Shown: one piece after another, positions 26,607 to 33,986 of the stretch
Numbering within the stretch: position 1 is the first letter of the stretch
Layout of the letters: every line of letters begins with the position of its first letter
Source: Paenibacillus psychroresistens
Lineage (GTDB): Bacteria; Bacillota; Bacilli; Paenibacillales; NBRC-103111
Assembly (NCBI RefSeq): GCF_009728935.1
Contig: NZ_CP034235.1
Location: 3,200,001 to 3,264,000, forward strand
Reading direction: 5' to 3'
DNA length: 64,000 bases
The notes under the pieces: model-generated
The model's database searches: none
What the model was told of the DNA's origin: nothing
Seen by the model: only the letters and a program-made list of their open reading frames with translations
Position numbers and translations under genes: made by a program

Positions 26607-27938
26607 ATGTTTCTACATGGTACGAGTCAAGTTAATGATCAAGGTCACTTGCAAATAGGTGGCTGTGATACAAGCGATTTAGCAGAGCAATTCGGTACGC
26701 CACTTTATATCGTGGATGAGGCACTAGTACGTCAAAGATGCCGTGAGTTTGTTAATGCTTTTAGTGCATCAGGCTTAAAATTTCAAGTAGCTTACGCAAG
26801 TAAAGCATTTTGTGTATTGGCCATGTGTCGAATCGCAGAAGAAGAAGGCATGTCTTTAGATGTTGTTTCAGATGGTGAGCTTTACACAGCAATTGAAGCT
26901 GGCTTTCCCGTTGAACGCATTCACTTCCATGGCAATAATAAATCTATTCAAGAAATGGAAATGGCGATTGATGCCAAAATTGGCTGTTTCGTTGTTGATA
27001 ATTTCATAGAGTTGCATATGTTAAATGCGGTTGCCGCAGAGAAGAATCAAAAAGTGAAAATCCTACTTCGCATCACACCAGGTGTAGAAGCGCATACGCA
27101 TGAGTTTATCTCAACTGGACAAACGGATTCTAAGTTTGGCTTTGATCTTGGTAATGGAGCAGCTTTCCGTGCAATTGATGAGGCGTCCAAACTAGCTAAT
27201 CTTGAGATATTAGGGATTCATTCGCACATAGGCTCGAATATTTTTGAAGTTGAAGGCTTTAAGATGGCTGTGGAAAAAATGATCGGATTTGCTACTCAAG
27301 TTCGCTCCGAGCTTAATGTTACTTTTAAAGTAGTTAACTTAGGTGGAGGCTTTGGGATTCGTTATGTTGAGGGCGATACACCATTGCCTGTTGCTGAATA
27401 TGTTAAGGCGATCACTGAAGGCATCATCGATTTCTTTGGCAAGCATGATTATCCAATTCCAGAAATTTGGGTTGAGCCCGGTCGCAGTATTGTTGGGGAT
27501 GCAGGGACAACACTTTATACATTAGGAACTTCTAAAGATATTCCAGGAGTACGTAAATATGTAGCTGTAGATGGCGGGATGACGGATAATCCGCGTTTTG
27601 CTTTATATGGTTCACGTTATGAAGCGGTCTTGGCTAATCGGGCGGGCGAAGCGACAGAGGAGCTTGTTTCTGTAGCGGGTAAATGCTGCGAGAGCGGAGA
27701 CATGCTGATCAAGGATATTGAGCTGCCTAAGGTTAACCAAGGTGATCTATTGGCTATTTCTTGCACGGGAGCTTATAATTATGCGATGGCCAGTAATTAT
27801 AATCGAATTCGTAAGCCTGCTGTTGTGTTCGTTAAGGACGGACAAGCGGATTTAGTAGTCAAACGTGAATCATTCGATAATATTATCGGCAATGATGTTA
27901 TACCAGCTAGAATGCAAAAACAAGCTTTGAAAGCATAG
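26607..27938 (+). CDS. lysA: Diaminopimelate decarboxylase
   Basis: Converts meso-diaminopimelate to lysine plus CO2, the last step of lysine synthesis. The 443-residue PLP fold-type III enzyme has the PLP lysine K66 in [24 protein letters not shown], the glycine-rich phosphate loop [21 protein letters not shown], and the active-site Cys of the partner chain in [19 protein letters not shown] precedes ATG. Placed after spoVAB and before ppiB, as in Bacillus apart from the absent spoVAC-F. Confidence 0.97.
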   Translation: MFLHGTSQVNDQGHLQIGGCDTSDLAEQFGTPLYIVDEALVRQRCREFVNAFSASGLKFQVAYASKAFCVLAMCRIAEEEGMSLDVVSDGELYTAIEAGFPVERIHFHGNNKSIQEMEMAIDAKIGCFVVDNFIELHMLNAVAAEKNQKVKILLRITPGVEAHTHEFISTGQTDSKFGFDLGNGAAFRAIDEASKLANLEILGIHSHIGSNIFEVEGFKMAVEKMIGFATQVRSELNVTFKVVNLGGGFGIRYVEGDTPLPVAEYVKAITEGIIDFFGKHDYPIPEIWVEPGRSIVGDAGTTLYTLGTSKDIPGVRKYVAVDGGMTDNPRFALYGSRYEAVLANRAGEATEELVSVAGKCCESGDMLIKDIELPKVNQGDLLAISCTGAYNYAMASNYNRIRKPAVVFVKDGQADLVVKRESFDNIIGNDVIPARMQKQALKA

Positions 27939-27972
27939 TCCAAATAAACCAGAAATAATAGGAGGATTACCC

Positions 27973-28404
27973 ATGAAACAAGCAAATATTAAATTAGCTA
28001 ACGGTGGAGAAATCAAGATTGAGCTTTTCGAAAAGGATGCACCGAATACAGTAGCAAACTTCGAAAAACTAGCAAACGAAGGCTTTTATAACGGATTGGT
28101 TTTCCACCGTGTAATTCCAGGCTTTATGGCACAAGGCGGCTGTCCAACTGGTTCAGGTACAGGCGGTCCTGGTTACAAGATTGATTGCGAAATCAACCCA
28201 AACAAGCATCAACGTGGAACATTGGCGATGGCACATGCTGGACGTAATACTGGAGGCAGCCAATTCTATATTTGCTACAATCCACAGCCGCATTTGGATG
28301 GTCAGCATACCGTGTTTGGCCAAGTACTAGAAGGCATGGACTTTATTGACCAATTTAAAGGCAGAGACGTTATGGAGACAGTTGAAGTTGTCGAAGTAGC
28401 TTAA
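27973..28404 (+). CDS. ppiB: Peptidyl-prolyl cis-trans isomerase, cyclophilin type
   Basis: A 143-residue cytoplasmic cyclophilin that speeds proline isomerisation in folding proteins. The catalytic region is [14 protein letters not shown] (Arg in FHRV), followed by [21 protein letters not shown] and [18 protein letters not shown] precedes ATG, 34 bases after lysA, so the two probably share transcripts. A terminator follows. Confidence 0.97.
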   Translation: MKQANIKLANGGEIKIELFEKDAPNTVANFEKLANEGFYNGLVFHRVIPGFMAQGGCPTGSGTGGPGYKIDCEINPNKHQRGTLAMAHAGRNTGGSQFYICYNPQPHLDGQHTVFGQVLEGMDFIDQFKGRDVMETVEVVEVA

Positions 28405-28423
28405 TACAAATTTACAAATAACG

Positions 28424-28452
28424 AAAAGCAGGGATTCATTCCTTGCTTTTTT
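28424..28452 (+). terminator. Terminator of lysA-ppiB
   Basis: AAAAGCAGGGA pairs with TCCTTGCTTTT (one G-U pair) around a short loop, followed by TTTTTT. Confidence 0.75.
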
Positions 28453-28546
28453 CTTATGTTAATTAGCTGGAGCTATTATTACAAACAGTCAGAAGCTGCC
28501 ACAATATTCGCAAATGTATGAGTATGAGCTGGTGCCTCATTTCAAC

Positions 28547-28595
28547 AAAAAGCCTGCTCTGCCTCGGAGATAACTAACCAAGGCTAAAGCAGGCT
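28547..28595 (-). terminator. Minus-strand terminator of the beta-propeller gene
   Basis: AGCAGGCT/AGCCTGCT outer stem (8 pairs) with a nested GCCTCGG/CCAAGGC stem; the minus strand then reads TTTTTG. It lies 15 bases beyond the stop of the 28610 gene. Confidence 0.75.
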
Positions 28596-28609
28596 CTATT
28601 CACTAATAA

Positions 28610-29542
28610 TTATACCAAAGCCAGCTTAGTTACTCGGCCATCGAATATCCATTCAGCAACATATACAGCGCCTTGTGAATCTACGCAAATGCCATGAGGC
28701 GAGCTGAACTTATTAGCACGGTAGTAAGGCTTAGGCAAATTCGGCCAGCCTGTTTGTTTATAAGCCTGTTGATCTTCGCCTAGATGGCAGATCAAACGAT
28801 CATTTTTATCAAAAATTGTAATTCGGCTGTTTAAATCAGGAAAGTAGACGTCATCTCCATGATAATAAAAGCTGCAGGGCATATCCATATCATCGACAAT
28901 AGCACGCTTGAAAGCACCATCCAGCGTGAAAACTTGAATCCGATGATTGCCTCTATCCGCGACATAAACCTCTTCCTCGCCACTTCTTGTATCAATCGAG
29001 ATACCATGTGGACAATTTAATTGCCCTAACTCTGTTCCTTTGCCACCCCATGAACGGATGTACTCACCCGTAGCATTATATTGATGAATCCAGCTTTGTC
29101 CGTAACCATCGGAAACATAGATATCCCCATTTGCTGAAACAGCCACATCGGTTGGGACATATTTGTTCTCGGCGCTATACACATCCGGAAGATCAGGTGT
29201 GCCCAAGGTCAATAGGTGGTTCCCTTTTAAATCCATTTTCACCACGTTGCAACGTGCCGTGTCAGTGATATAGAGGAATTCTTCGTTCTGTTCCTTATGT
29301 AGATAGAATCCATGCGCGCCGCCTTCGAACTCTTCTCCCCAAGCAGTAATGAATTGCCCAGTCTTATCAAATTTAACAATAGAAGGCTTGCCTGTGTGAA
29401 ATACATAGACGTTATCAAACTGATCAACTACAATACCATGGGTATAACCTAGCTGTAAATCAGCTGGAGTCTTTGCCCATCCTTGAACAAGCTCATAGCT
29501 GCGAGCTGCATTTCCTAATTGGGGAACATTTGCTGTAGTCAT
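28610..29542 (-). CDS. NHL-type six-bladed beta-propeller protein
   Basis: A 310-residue protein made of repeated NHL-like blades: GIVVDQFDNVYVFHTGKPSIVKFDKTG, TDVAVSANGDIYVSDGYGQSWIHQYNATG, GISIDTRSGEEEVYVADRGNHRIQVFTLDG and GICVDSQGAVYVAEW. The blade order (GxRxxxP-like starts, SWGGKGTELGQLNCPHGI) resembles the peptidyl-alpha-hydroxyglycine lyase/NHL group, though lyase activity is not shown. No signal peptide, so a cytoplasmic role is expected. AGAGGAA precedes ATG. It is downstream of an AraC gene and a PhyH oxygenase on the same strand, so a role in the same catabolic task is likely (inference). Confidence 0.8.
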   Translation of the reverse strand: MTTANVPQLGNAARSYELVQGWAKTPADLQLGYTHGIVVDQFDNVYVFHTGKPSIVKFDKTGQFITAWGEEFEGGAHGFYLHKEQNEEFLYITDTARCNVVKMDLKGNHLLTLGTPDLPDVYSAENKYVPTDVAVSANGDIYVSDGYGQSWIHQYNATGEYIRSWGGKGTELGQLNCPHGISIDTRSGEEEVYVADRGNHRIQVFTLDGAFKRAIVDDMDMPCSFYYHGDDVYFPDLNSRITIFDKNDRLICHLGEDQQAYKQTGWPNLPKPYYRANKFSSPHGICVDSQGAVYVAEWIFDGRVTKLALV

Positions 29543-29576
29543 AATAAAATTCCTCTTTTCATTTTATAATGGATGA

Positions 29577-30452
29577 TTAGGTTTTGCTTTTGCGAAATTC
29601 ACCAGGTGATAAACCCAGTTTTTTCTTGAATTGCTTATTAAAGAAGCTTAAATCTTCGAAGCCAACCTCTTGCGCGATACTTAGTATCTTATTATCGGTA
29701 TTCATTAAAGCTTCCTGGGCATAATTTAAACGGATTTCATTGCGGTATTCAATCAGGGTTTGACCGGTTTGCTGCTTAAACTTCACTGAGAAAACAGATG
29801 GACTCATTCCGCTTATGTGGCTGATTTGCTCCAAGGTTAAGGGCTGCTTGAAATGCCGATGAATAAATTCGCGGATATGATGGATGATTTGCTCATCGGA
29901 ACCTGGATTCTTAATGGGCAAATCCATCTGTTGATAACAACGGCTTAAGAACACAAACAACTGAATCATTTCGGTCTTCACCATGATCTCATAGCCCAGG
30001 TTTTTATTCTGCTGCTCGAGAATTAATCCATCCAGATAAGCTCTCATCTGGATTTGTTGCTTAGCCTTCAGCGTTAAACGAGTATTGAACCGTAGATCAT
30101 TACGCAGTAAGGGTTCAACATAGAAAAAATCAACGAATGAAGTCAACGCTGACATAGTTTCCAATTCTGCTTGAAATAAGGAAGGAGTAAACAGCAGATT
30201 ATAAATGATTGCTTTTCCTTGAGAGTTTACACGGTAAGCGTGTTCAATATCCGGTTCAATGATGAATACATCACCTGGCTTGATGGGATGATAGTCCCCA
30301 TTATTATATTGATGCTCACCGCTTCCTTCTGCGACATAAGCCAATTCAATGAATTCATGTGAATGCGGAGCAACCTCTGCATCAGCCTGTAGGGGGACGA
30401 TATTAGTGTAAAAAGGGAAACGAGTATCCACCCAAAATTGCTCATTTTTCAT
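29577..30452 (-). CDS. AraC-family transcriptional regulator
   Basis: About 291 residues from ATG 30452 (a TTG start at 30461 is also possible). An N-terminal cupin sensor (about 5-100; VPLQADAEVAPHSHEFIELAYV, YHPIKPGDVFIIEPDIEHAY) precedes a C-terminal double helix-turn-helix (about 195-290; ISHISGMSPSVFSVKFKQQTG, VGFEDLSFFNKQFKKKLGLSPGEFR). The histidine pair of the cupin could bind a sugar-like ligand. It lies 34 bases upstream of the beta-propeller gene and probably controls the local genes. Confidence 0.9.
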   Translation of the reverse strand: MKNEQFWVDTRFPFYTNIVPLQADAEVAPHSHEFIELAYVAEGSGEHQYNNGDYHPIKPGDVFIIEPDIEHAYRVNSQGKAIIYNLLFTPSLFQAELETMSALTSFVDFFYVEPLLRNDLRFNTRLTLKAKQQIQMRAYLDGLILEQQNKNLGYEIMVKTEMIQLFVFLSRCYQQMDLPIKNPGSDEQIIHHIREFIHRHFKQPLTLEQISHISGMSPSVFSVKFKQQTGQTLIEYRNEIRLNYAQEALMNTDNKILSIAQEVGFEDLSFFNKQFKKKLGLSPGEFRKSKT

Positions 30453-30510
30453 GTGAGTCAAGCTATCACTTCATTTCAATTTATAATCTCTCCCTTCTTC
30501 ATTGAATAGA

Positions 30511-30545
30511 AAAACCCAGTGGTTGTCAAGTGCAACTCACCGGGG
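30511..30545 (-). terminator. Minus-strand terminator after the PhyH gene
   Basis: On the minus strand CCCGGTG and CACTGGG pair (one G-U), with GTTG/CAAC inside, and TTTTTC follows. It separates the PhyH gene from the AraC/beta-propeller pair. Confidence 0.7.
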
Positions 30546-30633
30546 ATTTCTAGATAACTATAAACAATATAACTAATCCTGCATGCATTCTCTAGGTTTA
30601 TTATATGAAAAGTAGCGCTGATATTCTGCCAGT

Positions 30634-31452
30634 CTAAGCTTGAAGGCCGTAAACGACCGGGAATCCATCACCTGCGAGAATTTCACCTGGATTGACATGG
30701 ATATGTTTACTCATTGGATGATTTCCACTGGGAACGTACTTCGTGTAGCCTGGCATATAATGCACAGCAATGGCTCGACGTTTCAGCTCAGAGCGGTTAT
30801 GGGGACTTCCGTGCCAGGTTAAGCAATGATGGTAGCCAACTTGTCCTTTTTTAATTTCAAAAGGCACTGCTTTGGTATTGACTCCCGCTGGCAATAAGTC
30901 GGGTTGCTTATGGAAAGGCATGAAATTTTCATCAGCGGCTAAATACTTTTGGTGATTGCCCCATTTATGGCTGCCTGGAACCATCCACATGCAACCATTT
31001 TCGATAATAGCATCATCTAAGGCTACCCATGCACTGATAAGATCAGCGGGCTGAATGATAGGCCATAACGGATGATCCTGATGCCAGTGCGTTGGTCCAC
31101 CTGTGATTGGCGGCTTGTATTGAATTTGATCATGCCAAATTCGTAGAGTATCCGTTTTGCTCATTTGAGCAATTTCTTCACAGATTTGTTTATGGCAAGC
31201 ATGCTGATAGAAAGCTTCACTTGCCATCCAGATATTCACCACCTGAACGACTGTCTCTGATTTGGACATTGACATTCCGTAATCCTTATCATCAAGTAAA
31301 TTCCTTGCAGATACAGGCTTGTTTTTGGTTTTACCATCTAATACTAAATCTAACTCTTCACGTAAACGCTCAACCTCAGCATCATTTAACATCACATCAC
31401 CTTTTAAAAATCCGTTGATTTCAAATTGTTCTAATTGATCGGCAGTCAGCAT
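30634..31452 (-). CDS. Phytanoyl-CoA dioxygenase (PhyH) family oxygenase
   Basis: A 272-residue Fe(II)/2-oxoglutarate-dependent oxygenase fold. The metal motif H-x-D is in THWHQDHPLWP, the distal histidine in HHCLTWHGSPHNRS, and the 2-oxoglutarate-binding Arg follows (RSELKRRAIAVHYMPG). AGAGGTG precedes ATG. Bacterial PhyH proteins hydroxylate diverse small molecules such as ectoine, alkylphosphonates or betaine derivatives; no substrate can be assigned. It is divergent from another AraC regulator at 31619, a likely controller. Confidence 0.85.
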   Translation of the reverse strand: MLTADQLEQFEINGFLKGDVMLNDAEVERLREELDLVLDGKTKNKPVSARNLLDDKDYGMSMSKSETVVQVVNIWMASEAFYQHACHKQICEEIAQMSKTDTLRIWHDQIQYKPPITGGPTHWHQDHPLWPIIQPADLISAWVALDDAIIENGCMWMVPGSHKWGNHQKYLAADENFMPFHKQPDLLPAGVNTKAVPFEIKKGQVGYHHCLTWHGSPHNRSELKRRAIAVHYMPGYTKYVPSGNHPMSKHIHVNPGEILAGDGFPVVYGLQA

Positions 31453-31618
31453 CGTCTGTGCACCTCTTTCATTTTTTAAAAGCTTTATGATTATGGGAAT
31501 AACTTAAAAATACCTTATTTATGCAAAGAATCAAATAGAGGTTTTACATAATAATTTGCACTTTACACAGATGTTATGGTTCAATTATGGATAAGATGAC
31601 CTAAAGGAGGAAAGCCAG

Positions 31619-32521
31619 TTGGTATCATTAATTGAAGTTGGTGATCTAACAGGCATACGGCCGGTAATCAACTTCGCTAACCTTACTACATTCGCTGCCG
31701 GAATGAGATGGGGGCCGCGGATTATTCCAGATTGTCAGATCATTCATGTTGTTTCTGGATCTGCAGAAGTCACGGTAAGTGGAGCTCGTAGAATAATCGT
31801 TTCCGGGGATACTGTATTCTATGGCAAGGACACACCACACCAAATTCTGGTTTCCCCAGATCAGCCTTGTACGTTTTATAGTTTTCATTTCTCCTGGGAC
31901 CAGGTATCGGCTGTTCCGGTTCATCCTCATAATGTCTTGCCCTCAGCGGAGTGGATGTGCAGTTCTGATGATTTAGAGAAGCAAGGGCCTGTTTATAGTG
32001 TTACAATGGATGGATACGGGCAAGTCATCATTCCGCATTTTTTCAGCATTCCGAAAATCGAGAATTTAATGGCACCTATTGTGCACGAATATGTAATGGC
32101 AGAAGCGGGCTACTCTTTTATGATGCGAGGCCAACTCTATCTGCTGCTTATGGAGATTATACGCGGACTTATGTCTAACCGCATTGTGGGTTCAGAACAA
32201 AGCAAAAAAATAGCTGTGGTGCTGGAAGCCATGCAAAATGAGCCGAATCGCAGCTGGACAACCAAGCAATTGGCTCGAATAGGTGGTTATCATCCGACGT
32301 ATTTTGCAGCTATATTTAAAGAAGCGGTTGGTCACGCTCCCAAGCACTTTTTAATTTTGGAACGGATTAGATTAGCGAAAACCTTGCTTCTGGAGTTGGA
32401 TACTATTGAAGCTACGGCGGATAAGCTCGGTTACTCCAGTGTGCATTATTTTAGCAGGCATTTTAAAGAAGTTACCGGTTTTACACCATCGGAATATAAA
32501 AAACGCAGTACTTTCTTATAG
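31619..32521 (+). CDS. AraC-family transcriptional regulator
   Basis: A 300-residue regulator starting at TTG, set by AAAGGAGG 8 bases upstream. The N-terminal cupin-like half has GDTVFYGKDTPHQILVSPDQPCTFYSFHFSW; the C-terminal DNA-binding half (about 200-298) has QLARIGGYHPTYFAAIFKEAVG and ATADKLGYSSVHYFSRHFKEVTGFTPSEYKK. It is divergent from the PhyH oxygenase gene with a 166-base shared intergenic region, the usual layout for an AraC regulator and its target. Confidence 0.9.
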   Translation: MVSLIEVGDLTGIRPVINFANLTTFAAGMRWGPRIIPDCQIIHVVSGSAEVTVSGARRIIVSGDTVFYGKDTPHQILVSPDQPCTFYSFHFSWDQVSAVPVHPHNVLPSAEWMCSSDDLEKQGPVYSVTMDGYGQVIIPHFFSIPKIENLMAPIVHEYVMAEAGYSFMMRGQLYLLLMEIIRGLMSNRIVGSEQSKKIAVVLEAMQNEPNRSWTTKQLARIGGYHPTYFAAIFKEAVGHAPKHFLILERIRLAKTLLLELDTIEATADKLGYSSVHYFSRHFKEVTGFTPSEYKKRSTFL

Positions 32522-32554
32522 ATTTAATTATGAGGAGTCAGAGAAGGAGATTCT

Positions 32555-32830
32555 ATGAATCAATCGAATCAATCAGCAGTTGATAAGTTTTGTGTGAAGA
32601 CAGTGGGGGCATCGCAGGTTGTTACAGAAATTGGCAAGGTGACTAAAGTGACTAATCGGACGATTCATGTCGATTGGGGAGTGAAGACGTGGATTTATCA
32701 GAATAAAGATTTCCCGTGGATCCCTTTAACTAAGGAAGATATGGAGAAGAAATACAAACGCAATAAATTCTCAGATGAAGCGATAATAAGAGCAGAAATC
32801 CTCGGCTTAGCTACGCAAAGGTATACTTGA
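32555..32830 (+). CDS. Hypothetical protein
   Basis: A 91-residue soluble protein with AAGGAG before ATG and 33 bases from the AraC gene. The middle (VVTEIGKVTKVTNRTIHVDWG, TWIYQNKDFPWIPLTKEDMEKKY) suggests a small beta-barrel followed by a helix. I do not recognise a family. It ends 12 bases from the converging L,D-transpeptidase gene. Confidence 0.5.
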   Translation: MNQSNQSAVDKFCVKTVGASQVVTEIGKVTKVTNRTIHVDWGVKTWIYQNKDFPWIPLTKEDMEKKYKRNKFSDEAIIRAEILGLATQRYT

Positions 32831-32842
32831 GTAAATCGTAAA

Positions 32843-33178
32843 TTAACGAATCGTCACGCGAGTCCCAATAGATACATATTTAGAAAGTGCAAGAACATCA
32901 TCGTTGTACATGCGAATGCAGCCGTGTGAAACCATTTTGCCGATCGACGAAGGATCGTTGGTCCCATGTATCCCATAATGGGGGATGGAGAGTCCCATCC
33001 AAAAAGCACCAAACGGTCCTCCAGGAAAAGGGACTTTATTAATAATGACGAATTCGCCGTTAGGTGTTTGCAAGGCAATACGGCCAATAGCAATCGGATA
33101 GGTGTGGATAACGATATCCTGATCCAATAGGTGCAGCATGCGCGTTTCTAAATCAATAATAATTCGATAAGCTGGCAT
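32843..33178 (-). CDS. L,D-transpeptidase (YkuD domain)
   Basis: A 111-residue protein consisting of one YkuD catalytic domain with the motif [10 protein letters not shown]...VSHGCIRM holding the catalytic Cys and His. These enzymes cross-link peptidoglycan via L,D bonds. It starts with [28 protein letters not shown], which matches the family's first strands. There is no signal peptide or LysM anchor, so it is a minimal form; in Bacillus such proteins are found in spores. GGAGGG precedes ATG. Confidence 0.92.
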   Translation of the reverse strand: MPAYRIIIDLETRMLHLLDQDIVIHTYPIAIGRIALQTPNGEFVIINKVPFPGGPFGAFWMGLSIPHYGIHGTNDPSSIGKMVSHGCIRMYNDDVLALSKYVSIGTRVTIR

Positions 33179-33228
33179 ATGATCCCTCCTAGTTATTAGC
33201 TTATGATTTCATAGCTAGGATGGTGAAA

Positions 33229-33274
33229 AAAGATCGCATCTGCTAAACCAGAAGGGTTAGTGGATGCGATCTTT
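33229..33274 (-). terminator. Terminator of the sda-like gene
   Basis: AAAGATCGCATC and GATGCGATCTTT form a perfect 12-pair stem, with CTAAACC/GGTTAG pairing inside; on the minus strand TTTTTTC follows. It overlaps the 3' end of the small gene at 33257. Confidence 0.85.
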
Positions 33275-33430
33275 ACTATTTAAATTCGTGGTATCGCTAA
33301 TAAGTGTATCGCAGATCATTTTTCTTTCTAAGATTTCATTAAAAAGCAATTTGATAAATGCTATATCAAGCTGCATGCTTACTGCATCGGAATACGCTTT
33401 TTGTAACGCTTCGTTACTAAGTAGTTTCAC
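33257..33430 (-). CDS. sda: Sda-like sporulation histidine kinase inhibitor
   Basis: A 57-codon gene starting at GTG, with GAGGAAGAG about 8 bases upstream and a strong terminator at its end. The product (MKLLSNEALQKAYSDAVSMQ, then LDIAFIKLLFNEILERKM) follows the Sda helical hairpin: LS-[DN]-E-x-L-x-x-[AS]-Y-x-x-A in helix 1 and FI-x-L-L-x-x-E-I-x-x-R in helix 2. In B. subtilis Sda binds KinA and blocks Spo0A activation when replication is disturbed. The C-terminal 18 residues are longer than in Sda. Two loose DnaA-box-like sequences (33565-33573, 33488-33496) flank its TATAAT-like -10 (33530-33535), as DnaA boxes do in Bacillus. The assignment rests on pattern alone. Confidence 0.75.
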   Translation of the reverse strand: MKLLSNEALQKAYSDAVSMQLDIAFIKLLFNEILERKMICDTLISDTTNLNSKDRIH

Positions 33431-33603
33431 TAGGTGATCTCTTCCTCACGACTGATATATTTGGCGGTGTTCGCTTACTAGATTTTTTGAAGATAACTGC
33501 TCCATTCCAATGTCTACCTACAATTTCCAATTATATACTTTAATAATAAAGAAAAATAACGGTTTTATCAGCACATAATTGGTTCATTCGGTTGTAGTTA
33601 TTT

Positions 33604-33621
33604 GTTGCAATACCTTGCAAC
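33604..33621. promoter_or_regulatory. Perfect dyad resembling a ComA box
   Basis: GTTGCAA-TACC-TTGCAAC is a perfect 7+4+7 dyad. Its core TTGCAA-N4-TTGCAA has the spacing of the ComA consensus TTGCGG-N4-CCGCAA and keeps the outer TTGC/GCAA, differing at the two inner bases of each half. It lies about 90 bases upstream of the predicted -10 of the sda-like gene and 90 bases beyond the comX stop. Confidence 0.45.
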
Positions 33622-33639
33622 TCTCGATAAAATAAATAG

Positions 33640-33690
33640 AAGAGATTGCCTATTAGTGAATGAACACATAATACACAATCTCTTATTTTT
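33640..33690. terminator. Terminator after comX
   Basis: AAGAGATTG and CAATCTCTT pair perfectly (9 pairs) over a 27-base loop, with T-rich sequence on both sides (plus strand ATTTTTT, minus strand CTATTTATTTT). It lies 22 bases beyond the stop of the comX-like gene. Confidence 0.65.
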
Positions 33691-33711
33691 TGGTGAAATA
33701 GGAATAGTAAA

Positions 33712-33903
33712 TTAAGACCAAATACCATCAGGATCTTCTCTGTTGACCGTTTTGAATGTAGCTACCATGAGTATTTCTTCTGAGGGAGATAATGAGCTCG
33801 TAAAATCCTTATCTGCTAACAAGCCTTCAGGGTTATGAGATAGGGTAGATTTTAGTTTTTTAACCATATAGCGAAGGTTAGGTGACCAAGTTAAAGTTTG
33901 CAT
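33712..33903 (-). CDS. comX: ComX-like prepheromone (candidate)
   Basis: A 63-residue protein with GAGGTGATAAA directly before ATG. It is divergent from a comP-like kinase gene and close to comA- and comQ-like genes. ComX precursors are short, are isoprenylated by ComQ on a tryptophan near the C terminus, and are cut to a 5-10 residue signal. Here the end is ...REDPDGIWS, with W62 as the penultimate residue. The middle (SHNPEGLLADKDFTSSLS, PSEEILMVATFK) can be aligned by eye with the NYPEAL...TETIIKAY region of B. subtilis ComX. In the latter the gene lies between comQ and comP on the same strand; here it is inverted. ComX sequences are hypervariable, so the evidence is context plus the C-terminal Trp. 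Confidence 0.7.
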   Translation of the reverse strand: MQTLTWSPNLRYMVKKLKSTLSHNPEGLLADKDFTSSLSPSEEILMVATFKTVNREDPDGIWS

Positions 33904-33922
33904 TTTATCACCTCATTTCGAC

Positions 33923-33950
33923 TTTAAAACATGATGTTGAAGACTATAAT
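33923..33950 (+). promoter_or_regulatory. Candidate promoter of comP-comA-comQ
   Basis: TTTAAA and TATAAT with a 16-base spacer, 37 bases before comP. The opposite strand of the same region carries TATTAT/TATAGT in a position suitable for the comX -10, so divergent transcription from overlapping promoters is likely. Confidence 0.45.
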
Positions 33951-33986
33951 ATGACAAATAATGATAGATTAAAAGAGGGTGAATGT

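Noticed and set aside
33540..33728. Minus-strand 62-residue frame
   Set aside because: It spans the ComA-like dyad and the terminator, has no ribosome site, and its composition is that of non-coding AT-rich DNA.
33882..33986. N-terminal extension of the ComP-like kinase
   Set aside because: It lacks a ribosome site and overlaps the comX gene on the other strand; ATG 33987 has a good site and starts at the first membrane helix.
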